This document shows, one piece after another, positions 34,025 through 49,000 of a stretch of DNA of 64,000 nucleotides (positions are counted from its first letter, which is position 1; each line of letters begins with the position of its first letter). Made by a program: the position numbers and the translations under genes. The stretch spans positions 243,994,654 through 244,058,653 of the forward strand of contig OZ020611.1 of the NCBI GenBank assembly GCA_963971575.1. The letters run 5' to 3'. Source of the DNA: Liopterus haemorrhoidalis. Taxonomy: Eukaryota; Arthropoda; Insecta; Coleoptera; Dytiscidae. Under the pieces are notes generated by a model. That model ran no database searches. It was not told the origin of the DNA and saw only the letters and a program-made list of their open reading frames with translations.

Positions 34025-37000
34025 CTGCAACACACACAGGCAACATCAGCAACGTCCTCACTGACCCCCCCCCCCACTCCCACTCCCATCATCAATACCA
34101 CGCCCTTCACATACTGTCTCATTGTACATTTACAATAATATCCAATAATCAAGTAACTAAATGCTTAATTCTAGGATATTTATAAGTGCGCATTGGATCG
34201 ACATTTTCTTGTTCTAAAACATGGCAGTGAATAAGTCCTGTTATACTGTACGTGTGTTCAGTGGAGCCTGATTTGCTTCATTTGGTAGAAACTACTATGG
34301 CGCCCCCTCTCCCTCCCACGCCCTCACAACATACATCAGTTTATAAATAAGCGCCCTATTCTGAGGTTTGCCCGTGCCTGTGACCGGCCCTGGTGTTCGG
34401 TGACACTGTACATAATTGTAATGCATGATAACAGCCAGAGCCGGCTGCAGGCTGCCGGGCTGTGTGTACCTGGGCCGGTCGCTGACTGTACTTCATGAGG
34501 ACCGTCCGGCCGGTGAAGCGGGGGGGGGGGGCATTAAAAATTCAAATTAACACAAGGGACCGAAATTCATATTTCCAATAGAGGACGGGAGGGTGGGGGG
34601 TTGAGACATGGTATACATTCAGAAAGTTCCTTGAGAGAAGCCTGCGTTAGGCCGGCCCTGATAGTACTTGAGGTATTAAACAGTCGCCCGCATTGTCACG
34701 TGACATGCGCCACACGGTGACCAGCGCAGCAGGGCTGGGCTTCATTGACGCGCGTCTCCAATATCCTCGACATCACCCCCCCCCCCCCTCTTGCCCACCA
34801 GCCCGGCCAACACACCTCTGTGCCAGGTATTAATATCTCAGTGCAGTGACAATTGAGAACTGACAATAACTGAAGTGACGCCTAGCGGAATATTTTGGAA
34901 CGGAATAGGATTTTGTTGGCTGTGGCTCATTTAATTGCATTGTTTGTATGTGTTAAAGTGAAGAAAAATTTAATAAAACGTCTTTAAAATCGAAACAGAA
35001 AATTAACTGCAATGTGAATTTTTGTTTATCAAATGGCAAATGTCAAAAAATCCTATTTTAATCGCCATTTTGTAAGCGACAACAGCGCCTCTATTCGCGA
35101 CTGAAACTAACGTTGGCGGCGCTGCGTACAACAGCTGATGGCGGACCAGAAGCGTATATGTCAGAAGTTTTTTCTTAATATTCATCTGTTCAAACAATAT
35201 TTCGGCAAAAAAGCACTGGATTTAAGTCACTATATTTTAAAATACTTCTTAATTCATATAAACTGCAGCACAACACGCTACAAATATTATCCAAATATAC
35301 GCTTCTGTTTAATTTAGCCAGTCACCACCAGATGTCTCACTGTTATTTGCAGTCGCGAATAGGTAATGTTTATTCTCAATAGCGACACAAGGACTGGACA
35401 GATGTCGATACTTAGCTTGTATCCTGACTATCTCATCAAGAGTCATATTTAATTTCAAGATTTTCGACAATACAACACAATGGAGTGACTTAGCGGAAAA
35501 GTAGTACAAGTGACATTGCTACCAAAAATGAGATAAGTGTTAATAAAAGTAATAATTTAACTTCAAGCACCTGTTGTACAGTAGTATGAAAATGTCACTT
35601 GTACTACTTTTCTCCTAAGCCTCTCATTTATCAGAGTGACCTTGACAGCGCCTCAACCTCAACATTTATTTAATCAAATATTATTTATCTAGTTGCACTG
35701 ACAGTCTGCCTGTGTTCACAACACTGGAGGCCTATCTGTTTTTAGGGTTTTGTAGGTTTGACCAAAAACCCCTTATACCGTCATTCATGTCTGTCTGTCT
35801 GTCTGTTCATTATCTGTTTGTTTTGTTTGTATGTTCTCACTACTTGTATATTATATGTATATTGTTTTTGGCCAACATGCCCTTCAATAAATGATAATAA
35901 CAATAAGACGATGTCCGCTCAGTTATCAATTTTTGTATGTCTGTCTTCTTGTCTGTCTGTTTGAGATTCATATGAAAATAGTTAGAGGTGTTTTAACGTA
36001 GTTTGATATGATGATAGAGTAGAGACAGTTTTCGATCATAGGTTGTATGGCATCTCAAAATTATCATTCTAAGGGGCGTATTTCGAGGTTAAAACTATTT
36101 ACTAAAAATCTTGAAATATCTCCCTCATTATTGACTTAACAAAATCAATTATGACAAAAATTATTTATAATAAGAAAACAAATTAAACTGAATTATCTCA
36201 CTTTACACCAAAAATGTACGTGAGAAAAATTGTTTAGAATATGGAAATATATATATATATATATATATTTTAGAGATATTTTGTTTCTTTTTTTATAGTT
36301 TTCAAAGCTTCCTACGTTCAACTTTGTAAAACTTGTGTTGATTATTATTTTGTAAATAAATGGTCGCCATTTTGAAATGGTTAACATAAAAATATGGTTT
36401 TTTGGTGTCATTGTAAAGCTAATTTAATGTACTTTTAGGAAAAAAATATAAAATTATCGATTCCCTATGCTAGATCAAAAGTTGACATCATTTCCGGTGA
36501 AACTGGAAGTGCCCCAGAATTCTTATAGTAACCTTTAGATGGGCCTTTTTGTCTAGTTTAACTTTTGTTCTGAAGATTTTTTGTATCTTTACAAATAAAG
36601 GAGATTATCGGGGTGCCCCGTTTCAAACAAACACCCTGTATATATATATATATATTTTTTTTTTGTCAGTTTGATGCAGTTTTTAATAAGAAGATTATTT
36701 ATATTTGATTTTATTAAGCAAAGGGGAATGTTATCTATAAAGATGAAATATTTTATTTATAATTTTTTTAATAACAAGAATTTATACAAGAAAACTTGTT
36801 CGGAATAAAGAAGCGATTAAAAAAAGCACATCCAAACCAATGAATGAGCAGAAAAAAAAATGACAAATAAATAACAAAATTGAAAAGGGTGAATTGAAGA
36901 AACGACAAAAAATAAGTAGGGTGAATAGAAATGATGATAAGTAAAATTCGACTATATAAGAGGGGGGTGGGGTTCTAACCCCTTAATCCCTAATTGCCTA

Positions 37001-40000
37001 CGTCACTGTTCTCTCTCGTTACTACACAAACAGAATGTCATCAGAATAAAGGGATTTTTTTACTTGATCCTTCAAGGTCAACCAAGAATTGGCTGAAGTA
37101 AGAGGACCCTTTGCTAACCTCATTGCCAACTTACAACATAGGCGGCGCAACAAGATATTGATGTGGGGTTATTGTGTGTTGTAAGGCGTGTGTCATAGGC
37201 TCACATCATGAATGTTTATGGCTTCTGTTTATAACTAGCTTTAGTAATACATAGGTAACAGTGGTAATTATTAACAACGAGAAATTTGAAATTACTAGAG
37301 ATTACCGGATTACTAGAGTCCGGCAAAAATATGCAACGGTACTTTAGTTAGGTGTTTTTCGATAAAAAGCGGCACATGTGTATGTCCATAGAAATAATAT
37401 GTAATTATATATATTTGTAATGTGCCCTGCTGACAAATAGTGTAGCGTATAAAAATTTAATATCTTATCAAAAACTGACCAATGGCAAAGGACTGACCGG
37501 AATTACCTATCTCGGATATAATCCCAAAATAATGAGGTGTCGTTATTAAGATAACAATTCATTGCGGTACAAGTGTTTTATTCTTTTGTTTTTTGTTGGT
37601 TTTTTTGTTAAAATAAAGTTTAAAATAGCACGCCTATGGCAAAAGTACCGTTGCATATTTTTACAGGTCTCTACTGATTACACACCGTTATCATTTGCAA
37701 TCAATGACAATTAACATATTTATTAATAGTAAACATATACCTAAGAATATCTAAGAACGTCCGCCATGTTGAAATATTTCATAACATTTTATCTGAATCA
37801 ACGACATACGTTATTGGTAATGCACGTATTAAAATAAACTAAACGAGAGCGTCCTAGTTCATTTTCGAAGTGTCACGTTATTCAGGTGTCAATAATTGAA
37901 TGGTGAAAAGTGAGACGAAACAAGCGTTACATGTGTTTTCTCAAAAATTTTAAACTTTACCATTTTTTACATATTATCGGGCTGTAGTGGAGGGTATACA
38001 GCGGTATACGGGGTGTGCCTTCTGCTTTGTTTTGAATAAATAGCGTGTAACCTATGATTTTTCAAGTTTTGATGCGTTAAACGAAGTTATTCTGGACCTT
38101 TGACCCTCTGTTTCTAATGATACATGTACAGTATACCCTCTGCTGATTTTATGATTACAGCACTGCAAATTACAATAAGAATGTAATCTTTTACCAACGG
38201 AAGATTAACTAAACTGGGGGCCCTAAGAGCAACTTGTCTTGAGCCCCGCCCCCGGACAAATGCAATAACTGCCTCGAAAAAAAAAAAATAATAATAATGA
38301 TGAAAAAGAATCATACAATCGCGTTATTTATTAAAGAAACAAATACAAAAAATATATTCTAACAGAATTATTCTCACTTTTTTAGCAAAATTATCAATAT
38401 CTTCAGTCACTAACGTAATTTTACTGCATGATCTACGCACAATAGTTTATTTCTAATAACGTCCTAGTGATTTTTGTAAAAATACAATTTGGCATTGTGT
38501 TTTGGAAGTCCTTGAAATACGAGGGTCCGTGGTCACAGGCACTATAGTAAATTCTTCCCTGGCTATCAGTCGTCACCGGCTGACCACGGCGAACCACACA
38601 TGTCCTGATGCACTCTCACCACAACAAGCGGGATATTCAAAACAAAACTGACTTGATTATTATTCAATATTTAATATTATAAATTAATAAAGAGAAAAGG
38701 AAGCATGAAAACATTATAAAAAATAAAATATTTAATCGGTATGTTATTTTTCTTTTATTTTTGTGAATTAGAGGGCCTCCGGGAAGCGAGGGCCCTGGGC
38801 GTGCGCCTCCTGCTCCTGACGGGTAATCCGCCCCCGGGCTGGGGGCCCCCTGTCTTAAGGGGCCCGAGGGGATCTCCTCCACCGCCTGTGCGTAAATCCA
38901 CCCCTGTCTATCATTGAACTATATTTACTGCACACTGAGTTATATAAGTGCGGTAACTATGGACTACCATCAGCTCTATCAACAATAAAACGATACGGAA
39001 TTAACGAATTACAGTCTTTTTATTTGGAATCAGTCACGGAAGTTCCTATCTAGGAATCAAATAACAATTAAAATTACACGTTATATGTCCTTTCTAACAA
39101 AAAATAAAATTAAAAATAATAAAATGTTGCATTGTATTAATATTCAGAGGTAATATGGCATGTGCCCTGGGCACACTTGAAATGGGGCGCAAATTTGTTA
39201 AAAATAAAATTTTAAACAAAAGAAAAACAAAATGGATGAAAAATAATTAATAAAATATTTTGGGAAAAAAAAATATTTCTACATTAAAAGTAAAATCTTG
39301 TACTTTGTTGTAAAATGGAAGAAAGTGTGTAGTTTCAATAACATGTCGTCAGAAATAAATACCAGAGGCAATTAAAATGTCAAGTGTCGCTGAATAATTT
39401 ATCTCATCACGTTTCGGTTATTTACTGAACAAGCCCTAAAGCTGCGTTCAGAGCTCTTAAATTAGTCGACTATCACTAAAGGCTATGACCTGTGCACTGT
39501 TGATTGTCACTAACAAGTTTGTCATATGGTAACGCGAGCGACCGTTCACAGCTCTAAATTTAATACGTTATACGTTGTCGATTGTAGATAGTTTTCCAAT
39601 CTTATAGTTTGTGAGTTGTTTTCATGAGACAGACATATAAACACATTGGCTATCTCAGTCTACATCGGAGAGAACGTTTATATTGCATGCCTTTACATAA
39701 CCTAAGGCTGACTTTCCTAAATCGAAATGGGACACGGGACGATGTTTTTCTAAGCGATCATGAATAAATATAAATAAAGCTAGAGAAGCACTTTTTTATA
39801 TTACCGTTTATTTAAAATATAGTATCATAGGTACATTCTTAACTAAAATATCTTACGTAAGATATAGGTACAATTATAGGCCTATCTGTTTATATAAGAG
39901 TACCTTTTCAATAATCAATCACTTCTTTTTGAAGAAATATTTTTCGCATGTGTGGAATATTATAACTAGCTTCAGGTCGTTATTGAGAATATCTAAAAAT

Positions 40001-43000
40001 CTCTCTCATTTGCCCATGTTGAATTTGAGCTGTAGCATGGCGTGTAGCGTGTCGAGGTTGAGCGCCGCTTTGTCTGCGGTCCACATTGCGTTCATTAACG
40101 GAAACACTGTCTCAGTAGGCGCGATCCTTCCAGGAACAGTCAATAAATATTGTACAATCAACAAGCAAGTTTTATTTGGAATCGACTGTTCATCAAAATG
40201 TCTAAAAATGTGCATCCATCTACTTTCAGTATCATAGTTGCTTTCCAGAGGCGCATTAAGCGGTGGGCGGACTGGGTGGCCGCCCGGGGCCCTCGAAACC
40301 GGGGGGCCTACCGAGGCCTACATACAACTATTTCCATTCTATTTAAAATGGTAGAGGGCCCATTTTAATTTTACCGCCCAGGGCCCTCTAGCAACTTAAT
40401 CCGCCACTGCTGCTTTCTGCCCATTGCTTTAACATATTGTCATCGATGTAATTTGTCAACGGGCATATATCGTCAAATAAATCTTCTTCTTCTATTTTAT
40501 TAATATCCTCTTGTTTCACATTACTACTAGACGAGTCAAATCATTTCTGATACGCAGAGGAACGTAATCTTTATATATAAAAGAGAATATTTGTGGATAT
40601 GTCCGGAAATTCTAACCCACTTCCAGATATGGTACCGAGTTGAAATTTGGCATACAGGTAGAAAATGCCTTCATCATAACTAGAAAAATCGAAAATCTCA
40701 AAAAAGTCCCATTAGAAACGAGAAATTAATAATTTTGTTTTTAATTATATTGGACCTTTGGAATATCTATTAAACCGTCAGTGAGAACACGGGAATTTCC
40801 CTTCAATATTTGGTTGTACAATTATATTGAGATCGGGAGTGTTCGGTCAAAATCGTAAATGGCTCAAATATGTAGGAGTGGGGACGCATTTAATCTCGGT
40901 AGTTCGTGCGGGCAACATCGCTCTGAGTACAGTCGGTAGAAAATCTAGCAATAGTAAATATGCATTTTAAAAGTAAGTTAAATTGTCGCGCTATTACTAG
41001 CCAAAGTTGCAAAATAATTTCTTATATTTTGACTTTTATGAGGCTGGGGAACCTATTATTCCTTTCAAATCAGTTTTTGCTTGAGTGGCTGCTGCAACAG
41101 GCGTAACAAGAATTTCAAAAAAAAAAATCTATCAAGGTGAACCCTCGAAATTTTCTTCACCTAGAAAAAGTGTACAAAAGGATCGTATGAAAAGAAATAT
41201 AGACGATTTTGATAAAGGAGTTTTAAAGAGAACTAGATTAGACCTGCATACAACAAAAAAAATAGTACCTACTCTGTCTACTAATTTACCAAAATTTTAA
41301 GATTTCACGGGATATGACGCAGATCGGGAGACACTCCGATGGGAGAATTAGTATAGGCATCTTTAAAACAGTTTGTGGCCTCCAGAAATATGACATTTCG
41401 CCTTGAAAACGCTAAAGAATTATCTCACTTAAATTATTTGTGAACAAGCACATATTTATACAATGGTAGAGTAAAAAAAAAATATATAATTACACCATAC
41501 TAAAACTATTCGCACCAAATCTAATTTGAACCCATTCCGACATGGGCCCGGTCTAAACCGGCTACGGCTGTATTTTTTCCGGTAGCGAAGCATCGAGTAC
41601 ACTGCTAGTCGTGTTATAAACTGTTTGTGTATTTGGATCTCAGATCACTGAATACCTGTGAAACCTCCGTAAAGCTTTTCGTATCAGCCTCCATTAGTTT
41701 TACAGCATCATGAAAAATTGCCGATTGTGTGTTTATAAACCTCAGCCATATTTCGGAACAGTCATTGGAAAAAAAAAAAAAAACGAATGAAAGACTGCCG
41801 GACATTTATCTTGAGATAAAAAGTATGATATCAATGGCGTGAATATCTGTAATATTTGTTCTATCGCCGGAATAAGGACCAGCCATCTCCTCTTGCTATA
41901 TCCTAGCATTTTTTTGTAGTGTACCTCGGCAGACTTACAGCAGCAAGTACCCGTGCACCATCTGGCGACTTGTTACCAGTTATTGTTGGCGCCAATATTC
42001 ATAGCGCTGGCGAGTGGCCTGTCAGTGCGGTGAAGTGAATGTGTGTAGTGCAGCGCCATGCAGGACGTGCGGTGCAAGAGTGAAGTACAACAAAATGGAC
42101 GATTGACTGAGTAACGTGTGGCGAGTTGCCATGAGCTCATAAAATATTCAATTATAGTTATTGTAATGTGTTTGAGGAGTAAAATAAATTATTATTACGA
42201 ATAATGAGCATAAATTGATGCACCAGTTATATTTTGATGATGCGATTAGTGAATTTCTGAGAGATACATCTATCAAGTTGGCAAGGTGTGAATGAGGTGA
42301 CAGTTGTGACATGAACATCCGCAATGATTCATTACCTGGCCAGTCAGGTACACCCTGGTGGAGGACGCTGGGGGACTGCGATGGAGATATGCGCATGGTG
42401 ACGGCCCCACCAGAGGCGGGAGGCCGGATACTCTTTGGTCTGACTGTACAAACTATTGGATCATTCTCGCAGACACAGTAGGTGTGCGCTCAATAAGAGA
42501 AACTCATGTCAAGTGTGACTTTTCACACATTTCAGAGATTTGAAGGTATGTATTAAGTGATAACATATTGTAGGTACATATTAAAGATTATAATTTCCAT
42601 AACTCTAGAAAGAATAATCACGCGCTCCCATTTAGAGACATAAAAGTGTACTTAATTATGTGTTGCGCGGGCATTTGACCGAGCTTCATCCTTCCAGTTA
42701 GTCAGATAAATATTGTAAGCTCAGTGCTGCAAAATATTAGATAACCTTTGAAATAATTACGAAATCAAAAAGGTTTATGGTATTATTACGGGTAACAATG
42801 TGCATTATTCAGAATGTTTCAAATTTATAGGTTAACCCTCGCGGGTTATCGGGTGTGTGACAAAAGTTTTTTTTTTTCACATGTTTGCAAGTCATGTTAA
42901 AATAAATAAATTTAAAAAAACTACTTTCCGTGCCTTAATCTACATCTTGCCAGCTTTCTTTTGATACCACGCAATACGTCGCAATATTTAAAAAAAATCA

Positions 43001-46000
43001 ATTATTTTCGAAAACCTATCTGATCAAAAATTCCTGTTGGACTATTCAGCTTCTACTCATTTCGAATCATTCCATCCTTGCTGACAATTTTTTCAGATTT
43101 TAAGACCAACTTCTATAGGAAATATGGGATAAAAGTATTTTTTAACATTTTTTGCGAAAATGGTGTAAAAATACGCGTTCCTTTTTTTTCAAAAAGAAAA
43201 ATAATATGCTTGTTTATATATGTTATTAAAAAAATATTTGTCATTCGTTAAATACAAATTTATTTATATTTTTCGGGAAAGACGTTTTTACCGACCGCCA
43301 ACATACCGGGTGAATTATTTAAGGAGCAACATACATGTTTCACATATAATGTTAATGAAGTGAGTTATTTCATTTGCAACATAGCAAATTATGAAAGCAA
43401 GCTCATATCCATGGCAACAGATATGCAATGGTTAATAGATATAATAGTTATTTGACATGATAAGTTCCTAGACGGCTAAAAAATAGTAAATTAGAAACTA
43501 TAAATGAATCTTTACTAGCTTGTTTATATTTACATCCAAACAAAAATAATAATGTTTATACTGCGTTCAAAGGTGAGTTTGCAGTATAGCTCTTATGGCA
43601 AATGGGAGCGCTGTTGCCAAATGTTGTAAAAGTGTCAAATGTGTCAATTAAAATAATATAAAAAAACTTGTATGATTTACAAAAATCAGCTCTTATAAAA
43701 CTCAAAATAACACTCAACAAAAACAAATGACCATTTGTAGAATACTGCGTCTTAACAGATCAGCGCATTTTAGAGCTGGCAACGTCGACAAGCAAGAAAA
43801 GGATAGCGTCATTATGTAAACCCATTAGAGAGTATGAAAAAGAACTACTCCATATGCCCTGTACTGCAAAATCACCCTCGAACGCACTATAGTAGCCAAG
43901 TTCAAAAAATATTTAAAAAAATAATATTTTGTCTTTTCTGTGGATACGATAAGAATTTGTTTTATGGCTATGTTGCTTTTGAAATAACTCACTTCATTAA
44001 CATTATATGTGAAACATGTATGTTGCTCCTTCAATAATTCACCCTGTATATAAGGGAGGTATTGTGATCATACCGATTTTGACATTTCGAGATTTCGATG
44101 GATCTCCACGAATTGAGGTCCCTACATAACGTTTTGACTATTTTTATCATGATGTCTGTCAGTCTGTCTGTCTGTCGGTCCGTCCGTCCGTCCGTTCGTC
44201 TGTCTATCTGTCTGTCTGTGTACACATTCAGAGCAAATTCGGCTAAAAGGATTTTTATGAAACTTCATATTTAAACTTTTGACATAAGTGGCACGAGTTG
44301 ATCAACTTTTGGTAAAAATCGGTTGACTAGAAATGGGAGTTTACTCGTGCCGATGTTAAGATTTTTTGAAATATTTAAGATAGTTGCTCTAAAAGCAATA
44401 ACTAACAACTTTTATTTCAGACATTTTTTGATAATCGAAAAATTTTTGAACGATTTTTCGAAATTTTTTCTAAGTATCTATTTTTTCATACTTATATGTA
44501 ACATTTTCATGGTAATGATAAATAATATCTATGTTAGAAAATATTAGGCCAAGTTATTTCTACTCTGCTGCTAGAATATATTTCATACAAGTACTTTGTG
44601 ATGGCGGTCGGTCCTGTAGTGGTCACAGCTGATTTTTTTTTTTTAGTTTCAGTATTTTCCTATACACGGGTCAAATAATTGTATATGTATGCAAAATTAC
44701 AACTCTCTTGCAGTAGTCGTTTCGCCATAATTTCTACAGTATATAGACAGAGGCATGAGTAATGGTATAAGGGTTTTTTGGTTATATCCATAAAACCCTG
44801 GAAATACAAAAAAATATTACAAAAAATGTATTATTAACTGGCACGCAACGTCCATTAAATAATTTTATAAGTAATTTAATTTAGTTTATTTTGTATTATT
44901 TACGATAATTTATTGTCTCACTACAAGGAAGAAAACACAGTAGAGTGTCGATTATTGGACATCCCGGAGCACAGTCACAATGTAGAACATAATATGTAAT
45001 GTCGATTTGAAGAACATGTTCCATTGTGTAAGTAAAGACAGTTTAAAGCCGGTCATAGCAATGTTCAATTCCCAGTCCTGTGTCTGTATCACATCATGTA
45101 CCAAATCTTTATATATAAAAGAGAATATTTGTGGCTATGTCCGGAAATTCTAACCCACTTCCAGATATTCTACCGAGGTGAAATTTTGCATACAGGTAGG
45201 AAATGATTTCATCATAACTAGAAAAATCGAAAATCTCAAAAAAGTCCCATCAGAAACGAGAAATTAATAATTTTGTTTTTAATTATATTGGACCATCGAA
45301 GTATGTATGATGCGTTCAGTGAGATCGCGGGAATTTCGTTTCAATGGTTGTTTGGACAACTATAGTAAGTTCGTGGAACATCGGCCAATATCGTTCGGCA
45401 CGATTCATCATTGTTCTGCTATAGGTGATTTTATACAGTTATTTAGTCAAATTTATGCTTAGCGTATGCAGAGCGAGACTTAAGTCGAGCATCTGTTATC
45501 TGATTTTTTATTTTTGCGCATTTTTAAGAATTTTGTTAATTTTATTTATGTATGTTTTATCTATTATTTTATATAAATATTTAAATATAATAGTAAAATC
45601 TTTTATATAATATATAAAACAGAAAATCTGTGTATACCGAGTTGAAATTTGGTATATAGGTAGGAAATACAGTCAAAATAAGGAGGCAAATCGAAAATCA
45701 GAAGAAAAAAAATTGTATCACTTAAGACGTAAACTTACCAGAAAAATTGCTTATAAAAAGAAAACAAATTTTTTTTAATGATTTTTTTTTCAATTGGATT
45801 GATGTTACGGGACTTACGAAGGGACAACCTAAAACTAAAGTTTGGAAATATCTCATTTACTATTGACTTACCAGCAAAAACGCACATGAGAAAAGTTGTT
45901 TAAAATTAAAAAAAAACAAATATAATATGTTGTCCTATAAATTATTCAATTGGTTGAGAAGCTGCGGCAGGGAGGAGGGGGGTGAGTGGAGATTTTAAGC

Positions 46001-49000
46001 TAAATATCATCGCTGTATGACACCAGGCTTCCGATCAATTAAGAAATATTTAGAAAAAAGTCGGAAAAATTTTCCGTATTATAAAAAACTATAAAAGATA
46101 CACATATTCAAAATATATATTAACGAAATTTAGGGTTTAATATTGCTACAAAAATGTTCCCGAGAATATATATCACAATTTTTTTTATTTTCATTTTTGA
46201 CAACAATTATAACGTTAAATTCGCTGTTGAACATTATTGGGGGTTACAATAAAGCAATACGAAGAAAAAACTTCCTTGGGTGGCAAGAATATTTACTAAT
46301 GAAAAAAAGTGCTCCGACCTATATAGGTACGATTTTTAAATCAGGAATTATCACGGAGTAATTATAATAAATATCATAAAAATTATAATAAATAATTTCG
46401 TAAGGTGCAAGATAACATGTTTCACGCGATCGGCGCTGCTTTTGGCGATGAGTGATTCTCAAATGGGCATTTTATGTGGCATTTTCCTGGTTTAGCACAA
46501 CGGGACACTTATACGTGTTGTTACTAAATGTCTGTACTACCAATGTTTACAAAGAAGTTCGTACTTAAATTATTTGTATAAGAAGCACATATTAATATAA
46601 TGGTAGATTAAAACAAATAAATATATTTGAATATAAAACGATTCGCAGCAACCAGTCTTGAACCGATTTTTTCGGCAGCGAAGCAGCGGGTATACTGCTA
46701 GTAAATACATACATGAACATTCTTACAATATTGTAAGTGATCTATACTCATCATACCTAATGGTCCGGGGATATCTAACGAGGCCGGGAAAGAAGTAAAT
46801 GTTTGTTTTTTACAAAGATTTTGTGGATGGTGTGTAGGCAGGGGCGTCACGTGTAGTCGGCCGCCCGTGTGCGGGCATTCGTGGGGCCGCCCTTTGCTAT
46901 AGTCGAGCTCAATTGCCGTAGGTGTTGATGAAAGTATCAGTGGCGGAACTGTGGGGGGGGGCACGTCATTATGGCGACCATCAAACCTCTAAATGACGTT
47001 AATATTTATCGCCTCGTTTCTCTGTACAAGACCGACATACTTAGTAGAAGATCCAGAAAAAAAAATCGGGGGGGGGTCAAAAATGAAGTTACGCCACTGG
47101 TATTAATGCAGCTGGTGTTTTGCAAGGTACTGTCAACCCTTCTATCTCAACAAAACAGTAATTAGTGATAAAATTAAATATTGTATTTGAGTTGGTCAAT
47201 TACTGGGCGTATTGTTTACACAAGGTGTTGATTGAACATATTTACCTGCTGGCAGTGCTTGTGCAGCGGCATACAGGAGGCAGCCCCTGGTGGAGAGACG
47301 CTCCTTGTAGTAGATGTTGTTTGACCTACTCCCGGTGTACTGGGTGGCCGCATAACCGGCGAGTGACGTCACCACCGCCGCCCACTGGTACCAACCTGCA
47401 ACCAACAACACACTGACACCACCACTGCCCGGACATCCGGCACTGCCCACTGCACTGTCTGTCTGTCTGTCTACCATCATGTGTCAGCTATATGATGGTC
47501 TGGGGGGGGGGGATATACACCGCATGGGGCGCCTCATCCGATGGGGCGTTCCATGTGGTGATTCCGATTACTGTGGGCTTTTTAAACTCGAGGTTGATTT
47601 ATGACTGAAATACCAACAGATATTTTTTGTTGTAATCATAATTGAAAGGATGGCTGCCTGCATGACGATCTGTGCGCATCATCAGCAGAAACTTATTTTC
47701 AATATATTTGCACTGTTGCAACGAGTCATTTTCTTTTCATTTTTATTGTAATTCTGATTTTAAAAGTCATTTAAAAAATCCGTTACACTGTAAAACGGGC
47801 TTCAGTTATTATTTTATTTTTGTTATATTTATAAGTTGTCTAAGGTTATCAACAAATATTTTATAAACAATTAAGATGTCACTTTGTCATGTTTTGAATG
47901 TTTTTTGTCATGTTAATAATATGACATTTTTAATTATTTTTGTTATATAAACATGACATACAGTTTCAATGGTGCAATCTATTGAAATGAAAATTTTTAG
48001 TGACTTGATTAAAAGATTGAGTGGGACTTTGAGATCAATTGTTTTTAGCACAGTAAAGCGGACTTATATAAGATATTAAATGATATATTATCTCGGCAAC
48101 TGCGTAAACAAAAGAAAATATGTTTCATAATTATTATTACAATACAAATTTGGCTTGTGATATTTAAACTATCATATTTTGGACAGATTAGCCAACATTA
48201 AAAGCCATCACTTAATATGTGAGATGCAGACAGGTATTATCTGTCTCATTTTGTAATACGTAACTAACAGGGAATATTCAGTTTTTATGTTGTATATTGA
48301 CAATACATTTATATTATTATCATAGTATTGGTTCACACGGATACGCCAAAGTCTGTTTACACCACAACAGTCACCAAAGTAACCAGATCTAGTTTCGTAT
48401 TACAAATTGAGACGGATTATAACATTGAAAAGGAATAAGTATCTAGTTCCGCATGATCATGGGAAATAAACTTTAGGTTATATTTGCAATAGTAAAAATA
48501 CTCTACATAATTAACACCAAAATAAATGTGTGTAATAAAAAATAAAGCGTTCAGTTTGGTTGAAAATAAAATTGTTCAAAACAATTTAATATATTTAAAA
48601 AAGACTCATTTTTTTTGTTATGTATTGTACGAGTATCAGGCATTTGTAATAAAAGATAATTTATTATTACGTTCTATAATTTATTGCCATTTAGAGTGGA
48701 AGTGGAAGTGTCTTGAATGGGGGGGGGGGGCACTACATCTACTAGGGCCGCCCCTGAATGTCTGTCAGCTGTAACTTGCAGCCTGCTCTGTGGTGTCTGT
48801 TCACCGGTCAGCATTTATAGTGCAATAATTAACATTGCCCACTAACATATTGAACTGTCGACACTTTAACTCTGTGAATCTCTCTCATGGACAGAAGGTT
48901 GTTAAGTGACACAGGGCTGTTGTGTCTCTTCTTATTTCCTGCAGCGCTGCTCCAGCCACAAATCAACACTCGCGATCTTCAGTTTTACCAGTGACAAGTA

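Larger units (their letters stand above)
43290..44612. mobile_element. ACCGACCGCCA/GTCY repeat, reversed, interrupted
   Basis: ACCGACCGCCA at 43290-43300 and TGGCGGTCGGT at 44602-44612. The (TGTC)n(CGTC)n tract lies at 44,156-44,220. Split by 43306-44046. Confidence 0.7.

Noticed and set aside
33727..34185. Several plus-strand and alternate-frame open frames over 33.7-34.2 kb
   Set aside because: Shadows of the GC-rich gene B exon 7 on the opposite strand.
42000..42130. Possible retroelement primer-binding site (TTGGCGCCAAT) and short ATG frame
   Set aside because: No LTR, gag or pol similarity nearby and the frame ends after 18 codons.
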